64,000 bases of DNA from Cunninghamia lanceolata (taxonomy: Eukaryota > Streptophyta > Pinopsida > Cupressales > Cupressaceae). The position numbers and the translations under genes were made by a program. The stretch spans positions 1,116,001 through 1,180,000 of the forward strand of contig BSBN01000242.1 in NCBI GenBank assembly GCA_027924645.1, given 5' to 3'. A model generated the notes under the pieces. That model saw nothing but the letters and a program-made list of their open reading frames with translations. It searched no databases and was not told where the DNA came from. Positions 36,601-49,162 of this stretch are shown piece by piece. Each line of letters starts with the position of its first letter. The first letter of the stretch is position 1.

Positions 36601-38227
36601 GTTTGTGTTGTATACAGACCATCAAGCTTTGCAATATTTGAATAGTCAAGGTAAGTTGAATCAGAGACATATGAGATGGGTAGAGTTCATGCAAAGTTAT
36701 ACATTTGTGTTAAAGCATAGGAGTGGTAGATCAAACAAAGTTGATGCATTGAGTAGGAGAAGAAACTTGTTGACAGAAATGAGAGTTGAAGTATTAGGTT
36801 TTGATGAATTGAGGAACATGTATGAGGGAGACACTGATTTTGCAGAACCTTGGAAAGCATGTAAGGAACCTGTTGTGATAGATAGGAGTAAGTGGTTGGA
36901 CTATTTCATTCAAGAAGATATGTTGTTCAAAGGAAACCAATTATGCATACCTAAGAGTTCAATGAGAGATAATTTAATCAAGGAGAAACACATTGGCGGA
37001 TTGGCAGGACATTTTGGCATTGATAAGACAGTGGCTTTGGTAAGTGAAAACTACTTTTGGCCTCAGATACATAAGCATGTTCAGAGATTTGTGCATAGTT
37101 GTAAAGTTTGTCAAGTTGCAAAAGGAAGTAGTCAGAACACTAGATTGTATAAACCTTTGACAATACCGGAGAGACCTTGATAAGACATAAGCATGGATTT
37201 TGTGATGGGATTGCCTAAGACACAAAGGGGACATGATTCAATAGTTGTAGTGGTTGATAGATTTTCAAAGATGGCTCATTCAATACCTTGTAAGAAGACA
37301 AATGAGGCAATGCATGTAGGTAACCTATTTTTCAAGGAGTTTGTGAGATTGCATGGATTACCTAAGAGTATAGTTTTAGACAGAGATACAAAGTTTGTTG
37401 GATACTTTTGGAGGACACTATGGAAGAAGATTAAGACAAATTTGAAATTCAATTCATCCTTTCATCCACAGACCGATGGACAGACAGAGATAGTGAATAG
37501 GAGTTTGGGAAATTTGTTGAGATGTTTGGTTGGAGAGAAAGCCAGAAGTTGGGATTTGATTCTTTCACAAGCAGAGTTTGCATACAATAATTCAGTAAAT
37601 AGGAGCATTGGAAAAACACCTTTTGAGATTGTGACTGGAGTAAACTCTAAAGGAGTTGCAGAATTTAGAGATGTCAACATGGAAGAAAAGAGAAATGCAG
37701 AAGCAGAAGAATTTGCAGATCACATGAAGATAATACATGATCAAGTTAAGAAGCATTTGGAGAATATGAATAGTAAGTATAAAGAGAAGGCTGATGAGAA
37801 GAGAAGACGTAAGGAATTTGAAGTTGGAGATGAAGTGATGGTATATCTGAGAAAAGAAAGATTTCCAGTTGGGACATATAACAAGTTGAAGATGAATAAG
37901 TTTGGACCTTGTAAGATACTCAGGAAATTTGATTCAAGAAATGCATATGAAGTGGAATTACCAGAGACCTTGGGTATATCACCTATTTTCAACATTGCAG
38001 ACTTATATCAGTATCATGAAGCAAAGTTCAGTGACAGCATGGAAGAAGATTTGAAGAAGCAGTTACCACAAGCACCGGAGCAGATTGAAGACATTTTGGA
38101 CAATAGAGTTGGATGTAGCACTAGAGGAAGATAATACAAAGAGCACCTTGTGAAGTGGAAAGGTAGACCAAAAGAAGAAGATTCATGGATTTCTCAGCTG
38201 AGGTGGACCGTCTTAGTTCTCCCCTAA
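33662..38227 (+). pseudogene. Chromovirus gag-pol with chromodomain, inactive
   Basis: ATG at 33662 (MPPRRVAAI). The gag core is at 33938..34290 (NPEELIDWINDMEEYFEY, then the HAAIWW block). The zinc knuckle near 34680..34720 reads YFKCGGEGHRAFEC, where the first Cys is now Tyr. The protease has DSGSSNN (near 34945). Reverse transcriptase spans about 35570..36200 with [15 protein letters not shown] and YLDDILIF. RNase H has YTDHQALQYL (near 36620). The integrase has the H...H...CKVC zinc region (36990..37120) and a D, D, E core (MDFVMGLP, LDRDTKF, QTDGQTE). The chromodomain lies at 38080..38210 (IEDILDNRVG, then LVKWKGRP...DSWIS), split by a TAA at 38132. Internal stops include TAG at 35817 and TAA near 36470, where Gln is expected. 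Chromodomains direct integration to particular chromatin marks. Confidence 0.9.
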
Positions 38228-38272
38228 CCCCAACAAAGTGAGGGACTCACTTTTTCAATAACCCCAGATGTC

Positions 38273-39117
38273 TGACGCAGGAGCATCCCTGGTTCAAGAG
38301 CAATCTTGCATCAACCAAAAACATTTGCATTTCAGTTTGTTTGCATTTTAGTTTGTTTCTTTTCTTTTTTTAGTTTAGTTCAGGCAGTTCAGTCAGAAGC
38401 AATTTCTGTATTTTGGTCTGCATTCTGCAACAGTTGCATTTTAGACCTTACAGAGCTGGACTTAGCATCTACATCATATCTAGAATTCAGAGATCTGCAC
38501 ATCATTACCGGAAAGATATCGCTATCATAAAATTGACGGTTTCTCAGAATAGAGCATCCTGATAATCACAGACAACCAGCTGAAGGAGAAACCTGCGGAA
38601 GCATTTTCTGATCTTTGCAGCCTAATGACATGTCACTCAATGATCTTTGGTTCATGGCCAACCCTCCCCAAAGATCTGCACATCATTTTATTCATTTTTT
38701 AGAGGAGATCTATGCAATTAGGTCCGACCTATCTATGTACACACGTTACATCTCTTTATTGGGATTTGTGATCTTCCTTGGCCGACATGGAGGAATCTAT
38801 TGATCTGGATATGATATATATTGATGTAATAGATCCTTAGGAAAGTAGTTATCAAGTAGTAATTCACATAGTAGTGTATGATAGTTTAGATTTATGCGAG
38901 GAGCTTCAAAGCTTTATCTTGCGCATGTATGTAATCAGGCATATGAGCCCTAATTGTAAGCCCGCATGTTGCCGGCCGATCTCTATTTGAATTCTATGAT
39001 ATACTGAAGGACTGAATCTGTATTTGTTCCATTTCTTTGAGTTGTTTTCGTTGTGTTTACTCTTGCTGCATGGCCTGGATAGTTCATTCTGTGAACCCTC
39101 CTACCATGACTGCACTA
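38273..39117 (+). repeat. Chromovirus 3' LTR
   Basis: 845 bp. Starts TGACGCAGG and ends TGCACTA, where the final CA has become TA. The sequence just before it (CAATAACCCCAGATGTC) is not purine-rich, so the polypurine tract is degraded or lies further upstream near 38236 (GTGAGGGA). Confidence 0.88.
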
Positions 39118-39122
39118 GTTAA

Positions 39123-39457
39123 TCTCTGAGAGTAATGCAAATGCTAGAAGCAAAATAGCATTAAGATGATGCAAAAGCAAAAGATCCTAAATACAAGCTA
39201 GGTAGCATGCTTATATAGATCAGGGAGAGGGAGGAGGTGGAAACACTGACCAATGAGGAGCAACCATCTATCGGACTAAAGATAACAAAGTATCTTCCCA
39301 AGATAGCCAATGGATGCTCACATGTAGGAAGGTGACACCTCATAATCCTCTCACCTAATAAGACATGCTTTATTAACCTAGGCAAGATTAATAAAAGGTG
39401 TAGGAAAAACCTAGGACTAAAGGGAAAATAACTAGGAAATAAAAACCTACACTAACA
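39123..39457 (-). repeat. Copia 5' LTR, outer fragment
   Basis: Continues the LTR broken at 32640, from TCTCTGAGAGTAATGC to CACTAACA, collinear with 26050..26387. Confidence 0.88.
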
Positions 39458-39462
39458 ATTCT

Positions 39463-39797
39463 TTTATTATATAAGACCATTTCATTACAACCAACTGAAT
39501 AGCATTGGTTGTTTTTTACCAGCATTGTTTACTTAGAGTATTTGTCAATCCTTGCAAATAGAGTTGTTTACCTTTCAATTAGTTTATTTCTATGCACAAG
39601 CTCTAGATTAAAACTCAGGAATCATTAACTGTACACATAGTATGGGCATCATCCAAGAAGAATACGATTCCCTGGTTTGATAATTTAAATGTAACACATT
39701 ATAGCCAGTAGGTTGCTTCATATAGGATCTATTGGTCCATTGAGTTGTGTGCATACCCTTTCTGCATCAATGTACTGGTTAATAATGGAGTTCAACA
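39463..39797 (+). repeat. Athila/Tat 5' LTR, second part
   Basis: Resumes after the Copia target duplication and ends TTCAACA just before the primer site. It has no counterpart at the 3' LTR inside this window. The assignment rests on position (between target site and primer site) rather than on a second copy. Confidence 0.6.
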
Positions 39798-39801
39798 TTT
39801 T

Positions 39802-39819
39802 TGGCATCATTGCTGGGGA
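39802..39819 (+). promoter_or_regulatory. Athila/Tat primer-binding site (tRNA-Asp type)
   Basis: TGGCATCATTGCTGGGGA against the usual TGGCGCCGTTGCCGGGGA of this group: four differences, all C to T or G to A. It is preceded by the typical run of T. The position, 4 bp after the LTR end, is right. Confidence 0.78.
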
Positions 39820-40117
39820 TGGTGTTAAGGTTTAGTGTTTATGAGTTCTTTTTGATTCATGATTGTACTTGTTTTTATAGGATATAATATTTTTCAACAT
39901 TTAGAATTACTTAGACATTCAATCTATCTCTAAACTATCCACTAACATGGTGCAGGGACAGAGCTATTACCTTATACATCATTGTATGCGGCGGCTAAGA
40001 GACCATAGAGGGAGGTTTCTTCCAACTAGTTCAGGAGAAGAAAAACACTTTGAACTATCCCTTGGACAGAAGAACACTGAAGATTTTTAGGATATTGCTA
40101 GTTGGAATCAAGACACA

Positions 40118-41460
40118 ATGGCAAAGGAAGCAGTAGAAAATCCAACTGAGTCGATTACCTTTGCCTTTCCTATTACAAACCAGGAGAGAGCTGACACCTT
40201 GAAGAACATTCCTCCTTCATCCCTACCAAACTTTCATGGGCTAATCATTGAAGACCCAGATAACTTTCTCTTTGAGTTTGATGTACTCCATAGGAGTTAT
40301 GACTACACTATAGATGCATACAAACTCAAGCTCTTTCCAGCCACCCCCAAGGATGTTGCAGTGTAATGGTTTATGGGGTTGGGTGAGAATTCAATAACAA
40401 CTTGGGATACCATGAAGGAGAAGTTTCTTCAAAAATATCAGGATTATTGTCATGGCAGAGATATGAAAGGAGATGACATCTTTAAGATGTCACAAAAGGA
40501 ATATGAACCCTTGGAAGATTATGTAGATAGATTTCAGTTTTGTCTCAAGGATTCAAGATAGAATAGGCTCTCCCCAAAGTCACTCAAGTTGGTCTTCCTA
40601 AGAGGTGTGAGTGAAGAATGCATGGATGCACTAAATTTAATTGGAGCGGGGCATATTTCTTAACTCTGGTTTGATGAAATTTGTCAAATCTGCAAAAACT
40701 ATTCACGCTCTACCTTAAAGAAAAATAGAGGTTTGAGAACCCTGACTTCGAGTAAATCATCTACTGAAGTCTCCAGAGTAGAGCTCAACAATCTACTGTC
40801 AAACATGAAAGAAGATATCATTAGTCATCTGGCAACATAATTGGACACTGCAAATAAAGAAGAAGCAAGAGGCTGTAGAGGCAGCTTTGGGTGAATACTG
40901 TCCACACTAGTGACAGAAGAAGGCCAATTGTCAATGCAAGGGTATTGCTAGTATTTCTGAGGGAAAGAATGAGAAAGCAAATTTTTGAGCTATAGAAGAT
41001 GAAGAAGGTCAAGTGTTTTACATTGCACAATGAAGGCCATGGCAGCAAAGATAAGGTATGCATTAGGACCCCTTGATCAATTCCATGCCATTTGCATCAT
41101 CTACTTCAAATATTCATAATTGGAACAATGCACCTTGGTATAACCTATCACTGCAATAATGGCAACCATGCCACCTAGTTGGAACCAGCAATAGGGGTAT
41201 GGCCACAACAACCATTCCAACCCTCAAATTATAATCCACAATGGCAGGCTAACCAAAACCCTTGGCCACAACAGTGGCGTGGAAACCAACCTTGGCAAAA
41301 TCCAAATATGAACTACCCGCAGCCATAGCAAGCCCTGCCTCAACAACCTACCCTTGTGCAAAATACAACCTCACCTACTCCTGTCCCACCTAGAGCCACT
41401 CAATTGTCAGCCCAACCTACACCTAACCCTAAAAACAAGCATGTTCAATAGGCTTATACT
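40118..41460 (+). pseudogene. Athila/Tat gag, inactive
   Basis: Starts at ATG 40118 (MAKEAVENP). The capsid-type region includes SLPNFHGLIIEDPDNFLFEF, then FPATPKDVAV, WFMGLGENSITTWDTMKEKF and LEDYVDRF, the usual Athila/Tat gag layout (40200..40560). A Gln/Asn/Pro-rich region follows (41160..41440). No zinc knuckle was seen, which is common in this group. In-frame stops fall at 40364, 40559 and later, so it is a relic. Confidence 0.8.
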
Positions 41461-44400
41461 AATGAAGCCATCCAATACCCAACCTATATGGTTAAGGTTA
41501 GTGATGTGCACCTGCACTTAGAAAAAATGCTTGTTGGACCTTCATCTCCGCTCATCACAAAACTTCTTGATGAGGAGCAACCCTCTATCACTAATAACCG
41601 TCTGAATAACCAACAGAAGCCTTCTAAGCAAATATCTCCACATGAATAAACCATCACCAGGAGCCCTCCATTTCTAGAGAGATTAAAAATGCACCTCCCA
41701 CCAACTCCATTTGAACCTGATTTTGATTTTATGGGGCAGTTGAAAAATGTTTGTGTTAAAATTCCCCTCATCCAAGTTATCAAGGATGTACCCATATATA
41801 CCAAGGCTATAAAATAATTGTGCCTTAATAAACTAGAAAGGAAAAGAAAAGATCCTCAGACAATACATGTTATAGGGCAACTTGCTAATATCATTTTAGG
41901 TAACTTGGTTGTCCCAAAATATGCAGATCCTGGAAGTCTTGTGGTTGATATAAACATCAATGGTACCCTTATCAAAAACACCTTGATTGACCTAGGTGCA
42001 GCCATCAATATAATGACAAAGGAAGCAATGATTAACCTAAGACCTACTCCAACAATATTACAATTGGCAGATAGGTCCACTATCAGACTAGAGGGGGTTA
42101 TTGAAGATCTTGTAATTACATTAGATTCATGGGAATACCCTGTAGACTGTATGGTCTTACGGCCTAAGGCTAGCCTAGGAGGATATCCACTCATCCTAGG
42201 GAGACCCTGGTTGGCAACAATAGATGCCTTCATAGGATGTAGGTCAGGGAATATGATAATTTCCAATGGGAATATAACAATGAAATTGGTCCTTTATCCA
42301 CCTACACAACCTTTTGCTGATATGGAACAAACTATTTGGTCGGATGTAGAGGATACTGACCAATTCTCTTCAGACATTAATGATAATTGAACGAGGCCCA
42401 TTATTGGATATCCAGGATGAAGATGAAGTTCTTTCCAATGTCATACAAAATAATTATGGAATGGACCTGTAGCAAGACCCATGTCTAGTATGTCTGACCT
42501 GTCGACTGCACAATATTTTGCCTACAATCTACACTCCAACCTATGCTTCCACCAGTAGTATGTTTCATCACTTGCTACCCCATAGTTGTAGCCTCAATTT
42601 CTCAGGATTGGATATTGCCTCTATTATGGCCTTTGCAACACCAGTTGACATTACACTAGGCAGGACACTTAACATCAACAGTAAATTGACATTTGTCCAG
42701 AGGAATGAACTGATAAAAATGTTGCAAACTCATAAGACAACATTTGCATGGGACTATCATGATATGAAGGGCATTGACCCTAACCTCTACATGCATAGGA
42801 TATACATTAATGAGGGGTGCAGGCCAGTTAGGTAGCCTCAAAGAAGGATGAACCCTACAATAAAAAGACATAGTGAAGAATGAATTGCAAAAATTACTGG
42901 ATGTAGGATTCATATATCCAATATCAGATAACCAATGGGTATCCCCACTAGTCATAGTACCAAAGAAAGGAGGTAAGTGGCAAGTTTGTGTAGACTACAG
43001 AGAATTAAATACTGCAACTAGGAAAGATCATTTCCCTCTTCCATTCATTCACCAGGTACTAGATTCCTTGGCTAGGAAAAAGTATTTTTCTTTCCTTGAT
43101 GGATTCAGTGGGTATAACCATATCCAAATTGCCCCTAAGGACCAGGATAAGACCACATTCACATGCCCATGGGGGACATATGCCTATTAAGTCTTTCCAT
43201 TTGGACTCTGCAATGCACCTGCCACATTCCAAAGGCTATTTTAAGCATCTTTGTTAACCTTGCCCATGACTCTATGGAAGTATATATGGATGATTTAACC
43301 ACTTATGGAGATTCTTATGATGAGGCCTTGAAAAACCTTGAAAAAATACTCCAGAGATGTCAAGATCATAACCTGTTCCTTAGTCATGAAAAATGTTTCA
43401 TGATGATGCAAGAAGGAGTAGTGCTTCGCCACTTTGTGTCCAAGGTAGGCATTCAAGTGGATCCACACAAAATTGAAATCATTTCAACATTGCATGTTCC
43501 TCAAAAACAAAAAGATGTCAAAAGCTTTCTAGGCCATGCAGGGTACTATAGGATATTTATAAAGGACTTCAATAATATAGTTTCCCCTTTGTTTGTCTTA
43601 CTATCTAAAGATTCAAAATTTAATTGGACAAGTGACTATCAAACATCCTTTAATAGTCTCAAAGAGTCATTGACAAAGACACATGTACTCAGAGGACCTA
43701 ATTGGGCAGTACCTTTCCATATACATACAGATGCTTCTGACTTTGTTGTGGGGTTCGTGTTAGGACAGAAGGAAGGAAATTTGGAGTATGCAATTTACTA
43801 CATCAGTAAGAATCTACAAGGTGTTAAACTTAACTATATTGTCATTGAGAAAGAAATGTTATTTGTTATTTATGCAATCAATAAGTTCAGGCATTATATC
43901 ACTTGGTGTCCTATTTTATTCATACTAACCATGCAACAATAAGATACCTAATGAACAAACCAATGGTCAGTGGCAGATTGGTTAGATGGTTATTGCTACT
44001 TCAGGAATTTGATGTCACCATTATAGACAAGCCTGGAAAGGCCAATGTTGTTGCTGACTTCCTCTCCAGGATACCTACTTATAATGAGGACCTAGTTATT
44101 GAAGATTCTTTTCTAGATGAGCACTTATTTGCATTGACTGTACAAACTCCTTGGTATGTAGATATAGCCAATTATCTATTTATAGGAAAAACACCTCCAC
44201 ATCTCTCACCAAGGGAGAAGTGCCACCTAGTGGAGCACAGCTTTCCCTATTCTTGGGTAGCCGGTTACCTCTTCTATACAGGTCTTGATCATATCATGAG
44301 AAGATATATTAGAGAGAATGAAGTATATGACATTCTCAAGGAATGTCATGATGAACCCTGTGGTGGACACTTTGTAGCTAAGAGGACAACATTCAAGATC

Positions 44401-45421
44401 TTGAATACTGGTACTATTGGCCAACCTTGTACAAAGATACAGCTCTCTATACAAGAAGATGTGACCATTGTCAAAGGATGGGAAGACCTACAAGAAGATA
44501 TGAAATGCCTCTACAACCACAATTGGTGGTCACACCATTTGACAAATGGGGCATTGATTTTATTGGACCCATTGATCCTCCATCTAATAACAAAGAATAC
44601 ATACTTGTTTGCACTGATTATCTCACAAAATGGGTAGAGGTGAAATCTTTGACAGTAGCCAAAGACAATAAGGTTGCTACATTCTTATATGAGGAAATAT
44701 TTACCAGGTATGGTGTCCCAAGGGAAATAGTAACAGATCAGGGACCACAGTTTACATCAGCATTAATTGCTATCTGTATTCAGGAATATGAAATCAAACA
44801 TAAAAATTCCACTCCCTATCATCCATAGTCAAATGGCCAGGTTGAGGTCACAAACAGGGAGCTTGAGGCAATATTAACAAAGCCAATTGCATTACACAAG
44901 AAAGATTGGACAGCAAGACTCTCTGAAGCAGTTTGGGCATATATAACTACATGGAAGACAACAACAGGGTACACACCTATGAGCTAGTTTATGGAAAGAA
45001 AGTTGTCCTTCCTATTGAGTTTGAATATAAAACATTGAGAACCAATGTACAACTTAGGATGGACCTATCAATAGCTCAAAAGGAAAGGTTGCACCAGCTT
45101 AATGCCTTAGAAGAGTTAAGGATGGAAGTAGTTCATCACACCGAATTAGTACAGAATCAGCGAATCAAATGTCATGATCAGTATATCAAAACCAAGGACT
45201 TTCAAGAAGGTGATTGAGCACTCCTCTATGACTCCAGGTATAAAGATCATAAGGACAAATTGCAGACCATATGGTTAGGCCCTTACAAAATCAAGGAAGT
45301 TTTTCCAAATGGTGCAGTCTAATTAACCACAATTGACGCAGTTAGATTCTCACAAATGGTTAATGGACACTTATTGAAATTGTATAAGAAGCCTTTGAAT
45401 AAAGCTACATTCCTACAATAA
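41461..45421 (+). pseudogene. Athila/Tat pol: protease, RT, RNase H, integrase, inactive
   Basis: A lead-in with the VIKDVPIYTKAIK block (about 41780) precedes the protease region 41818..42390, with DLGAAINIMTKEA as active-site loop and LILGRPWL as second block. Reverse transcriptase starts about 42870 (LLDVGFIYPISDNQWVSPL), has CVDYRELN, then FLDGFSGYNHIQIAP and VYMDDLTTYG (YMDD near 43285). RNase H holds HTDASDFVVGFVL (near 43725) and YIVIEKEML. The integrase zinc region has CGGHFVAKRTTF and CDHCQRMG (44360..44480), and its core GIDFIGPI, TDQGPQF and NGQVEVTNRELEA (44550..44870). The frame ends with TAA at 45419. Several frameshifts (near 43180, 43910, 44430) and stops, for example TAG at 44827 where Gln is expected. 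Confidence 0.87.
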
Positions 45422-46572
45422 TTAAAAGCAGATATGGATAAAGAAGTTCCACAGTAGCCTACCTTAGATGAGGTCTGCAACCAAGTTGCAGATGATCACA
45501 ACATTCCAGTAACAGGTCAAGCTAACAGCTTGACTGAGTTAGCACATCAAGTTTGAGTTCTATGCAATTTGTACATAAATAAAACAAAAAACATATAAAA
45601 ATACAAAAAAATATTAAAAAATACAAAAAAGGGAGATCCACCACACCAAATAATTCAATCAGAGTTCAAGCTCCATCAACTCATCTCCCATTATCGAGTT
45701 GAGCTTTCCTTTGGCCGCCAACCACTTTACTGAAAGGACCTGTAGCCAAAGGCTCTCTGTTGTTTTGCGGGACCTATACATTTCCACATGTAGCAACTGC
45801 ACCGATAGTCATTCACATGGAACCTGTAGCTGCTGCACCCACAACCACCACACATGGGGATCTGTCCATTTCATGTTTTGATTGCATGCATGTAGCCACT
45901 ACTACGTGCAACACCTTTCTCACATCATCCACATGCCGCCATCTTCCACTATAGCTTGTACCTTCCTGCTACATGTCACACAACCACTACATACTCCATC
46001 TGCACACTTCTTCAACATTACATCATTGTGATTCGCTTTGACTTGTTCATCGAGCACATCACCTCCAGCCGCCATGTCATCATTTTTCCATGCAACATTT
46101 CCAATTTTGACATCACCTCAAAGGTATTTATCTATCGATTATTTTATTTGACATTTATTGCTTCTTAATTTATGAGTTTCAAAATTTGCACATCATTATT
46201 TTCATATATTATATCCATTGGACTTGCTCTCACCCCGTTATTCCGTACACTTACCCTATCTTCTCATTTGAGGACAAATGACACCATAGTTAGGGGGATA
46301 TTGCATACGTAGGAATTATTTTGCGTACATTCAAATCTCTTAAATCCCTTCATTCGTAAGTATGACTATCTATCGCATAACATACAAGCTAGAAGAATAG
46401 CAACTGGTAAAAGTAATTGGTAAGAAGAATTTGCCAAAGAACAGGGGATTGAGCTAAGGAAATTGAGTTGGTAGAGTGGAATTGGAGAGTTTCATGAGAT
46501 ATCACAATGGGTGGTGATCCAATCAGGAGAGAGCCTACTATCCACTCGACATTATTGTCCGAAAGGGATTGC
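45422..46572 (+). other. Athila/Tat spacer between integrase and extra ORF
   Basis: No coding sequence seen. It contains the A-rich CATATAAAAATACAAAAAAA stretch (45590..45630) often seen after integrase in Athila/Tat elements. It also has a CATTTGAGGACAAATGA...TTAGGGGGAT segment (46265..46300), resembling the internal purine-rich block of that group. Confidence 0.5.
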
Positions 46573-49108
46573 ATGCCTATCTTTCAGCAGGCAGGGCAGT
46601 TGGAATAGTTTCTTAAGCTAACAGAGTATAATGAAGACATTACCCAATAGTTTGCAAGAACATTCCAGAATGAGGAAGCTACAGTGAAAGGCTTGCAGGT
46701 TGATGCGATTATAGCTACCATAGTCGAGGTTACAGGGCTATGGGCAGTTGGAGAAGAATTCCCTGTAAGAGCCGACACCATTTCAACAAGGGCCAAGTTC
46801 ATAATACCAAGTGAAAGAATGGAATCTACATCTCAAGGTACCAAAGGACTCTCTTTGCCCTGATTATGGTCCTCTATTGCTACCTATATTATTAGATATC
46901 TTACCTATGATGGGAGGCAATCTTTGCTTTATACTAAGCATTTCAAACTTTTAAGCCATCTCCATCACGGAAGGATAGTGAATGTTCCAAATTTCTTGTT
47001 CAATTTGTTAAAAAAGATGTTTGTTGAATATAGAAGGAAGAATTGCTAGTGTTCATTGTCTCATCATGGTCTGGTTATGCTATTAGTAAAAAGGAGTTTA
47101 TCTATTCAGTACCCTGATATTTCTTGGGAATGTTTCTTGAAATTAATCATGTTGATGAGGGACCTTTGAGGGTTGAACTAGAGAAAGAGGAAGAGGCACA
47201 AGCAGAAAATTTACAAATAGGGGAAGAAAAGGAAGCCCCTATGACCTCTTCTCACCCAGAAGCTTCACCTACTCACTGCCACACAACTGCTGAGGAACAT
47301 CTAGCTCCAAACCCTGATAATCCTATAGGTGAACCTGCTAGGTCTCCCACTCCTGCAACTTCACTAGTTCCAACCCCCTTGCCAGAGCATGCACCCTCAC
47401 AGACTTCTAGCCTCACAAAGAAAAAGTTAAAATGAAAATGGTAGCCTGGTGCTACTAGCTCACCACTTGTAGCACCTAAAACTGCCCATGAAACTCCTTC
47501 TATCTCAAAGCCCACCAAGAAAATAAAATCATCCTCTTCTTCGTCCAAAACCAAGAAGAAACAAAAGGTCCCTACTTAAATACATAGTGCTCAGACTGCC
47601 TAAAGGACAAAGAACTTTTAGGGGGAAAAACCTAGACTGAAAAGGAGAATGTGGTTGATATACACACTAATATAGACTACAAAAGGGAGCATCTATTTTT
47701 TGATAGGGAATAGAAAAATTTGGGCCACACACTCATCCTAGAGACTAATATAGAGTCTAAGGAGGAAGATTTATATACTACTATGAAAAAGCATCAACCT
47801 CCCCTTGAAACTGAAAAACCAGACTTCTTAGCCTCTCTAGATGAAACTCAGGAAGAGGAATTGTTGTTGGACTCCAAAGATACAACAGAGGGAGAGAAGG
47901 ATGAATTGCAGATAGCTCTACAGAAAATTGTAGAATTGGAGAAGTAGTTGAGGGATTACCAACAAAAAGAGACAGGGTTAAATGAACGGGTTAAGAAGTT
48001 GGAGAATCAACTACATGTTTTCCAGAAACAAGGGTCAGGACTAGAACATTTGGCCCAATTGGCCATTATAGAAATCAATAGAAGGAAGCTAGAGCCTGTG
48101 CAATCAGAAGAACAACAAGAGGAACCAACTCCATCAACCTTATTTACAATTACCTTGCAACTATGGAATAAGATAGATGAATTGGTAAAAGAACAAGTTG
48201 AACTGAAGGAGAAGCATAGCAAGGAGATAGAGGTAAACAACACAAAAATAAAAAGACTAAAATTCAAAATAGATAGAATGGCAGACATGATTGTCCAATT
48301 GATGAGGTGTCAGCCACCTGCAAGGGTTTATGCCCTCTATCTACATGAGCAGTATTTGAGCTTTCTGTTTAGCCAACTTTACAGTGATGCCCCTGTTTCA
48401 CTTTTTGCACCTGCCTTATTTATAACAGCCTACCAAAAAGCTACCCCTGAAATGTAAAATCAACTGTGTGAATTCTACCTGCATGAACTTGCCATTCCAT
48501 ATGACACTCACTGGAATCCCCTAGTTGTTATTGGGGATGTGCAATTAAAGGCCCTAACCTCATTCATTCCAAATGAGCATAAGAGAGGAGTGTTACAGTA
48601 GCAGTATAATGAGAGAGAGAAATCACTCCCTCTCAAACTCAGGGCAAAATCCCCAAATCCTAAAAAGATAGTGGAGGAATGGATTGATCTAAGTGAACAT
48701 CCAAAGGTAGCAACCAAACTCCTAGAATGTAAAGCCATGGATTACAAGAAATTTAGGGAATTGGCCAAAGCGATTGGTAAGGAAGCTTTAGGTTTCTCAC
48801 AAGGTAGGTGGAAACAGTTGACACAAGCATTGCAAAGGAAAGAGCCTCACTCAGTATTCAACCTCTCAGCAGTAATCAATAGGGCACATAGATACATAAG
48901 ATCAGCTAATGAACATGGAATAACCTGGCTACCATTAGTATTCCATCCTCCCCCACTTCTTTATCCCATTCCACATTGGATGGGGTAGAGGACGAATCAG
49001 GTAGCGGAATGGGCTAGATGGAATAGGTTGGCAGAGCAGAAGGGCTTCTATCTCAATTAGGATAGAGGAGTAGAAGAACCTACAGATTACAGGGAGATAG
49101 CTCTTTAA
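46573..49108 (+). pseudogene. Extra ORF of the Athila/Tat element, coiled coil, inactive
   Basis: From ATG 46573 three successive frames (46573.., 47124.., 47720..) give one protein-like reading to TAA 49106. The N-terminal part (46620..47080) has FARTFQNEEATVKGLQVDA, then a YIIRYLTYDGR block and LLSHLHHGRIVNVPNFL, a layout often found in ORFs of plant Athila-type elements. A Pro/Ser/Thr/Lys-rich linker follows (47230..47570), then an acidic and strongly heptad-like region (47890..48300; VELKEKHSKEIEVNNTKIKR) and a C-terminal domain (48671..48990). No signal peptide or membrane segment was found, so it does not look like an envelope protein despite its env-like position. About 840 codons. The function is unknown. 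Confidence 0.6.
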
Positions 49109-49150
49109 TACAATCAGAGACCTTGGTTGCTGGAGGACCATCAACATGTT

Positions 49151-49162
49151 TAGTTGGGGGTG
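49151..49162 (+). promoter_or_regulatory. Athila/Tat polypurine tract
   Basis: TAGTTGGGGGTG directly precedes the TGATGAGG of the 3' LTR. Confidence 0.7.

Larger units (their letters stand above)
32641..39117 (+). mobile_element. Chromovirus-type Ty3/Gypsy element nested in the Copia LTR
   Basis: LTRs 32641..33460 and 38273..39117 both begin TGA(T/C)GCAGGAGCAT and end ATGACTGCAC(C/T)A. Target duplication GTTAG (32636..32640) and GTTAA (39118..39122) differ by one transition. The primer site follows two bases after the left LTR. The internal part encodes gag, protease, reverse transcriptase, RNase H, integrase and a C-terminal chromodomain. It interrupts the 5' LTR of the Copia element, so it is the youngest of the three nested insertions. 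Several stops make it inactive. Confidence 0.9.
25947..39457 (-). mobile_element. Ty1/Copia retrotransposon nested in the Athila/Tat 5' LTR
   Basis: LTRs are 25947..26387 and 32534..32640 plus 39123..39457 (441 and 442 bp, the second split by the chromovirus). The ends TGTTAG and CTAACA form an inverted pair; the left end now reads TTTTAG. Flanking GTTCT (25942..25946) and ATTCT (39458..39462) are a five-base target duplication with one transition. Primer-binding site, gag-pol and polypurine tract all read on the minus strand. Domain order protease, integrase, reverse transcriptase, RNase H defines Copia. Several in-frame stops show it is inactive. Confidence 0.9.

Noticed and set aside
33662..38227. 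Endogenous plant pararetrovirus
   Set aside because: The segment has LTRs, an integrase with D, D, E residues and a chromodomain, and no movement protein; it is a Gypsy retrotransposon.
46573..49108. Envelope gene
   Set aside because: No signal peptide, transmembrane span or glycoprotein-like cysteine pattern was seen; it is described as an accessory coiled-coil ORF.
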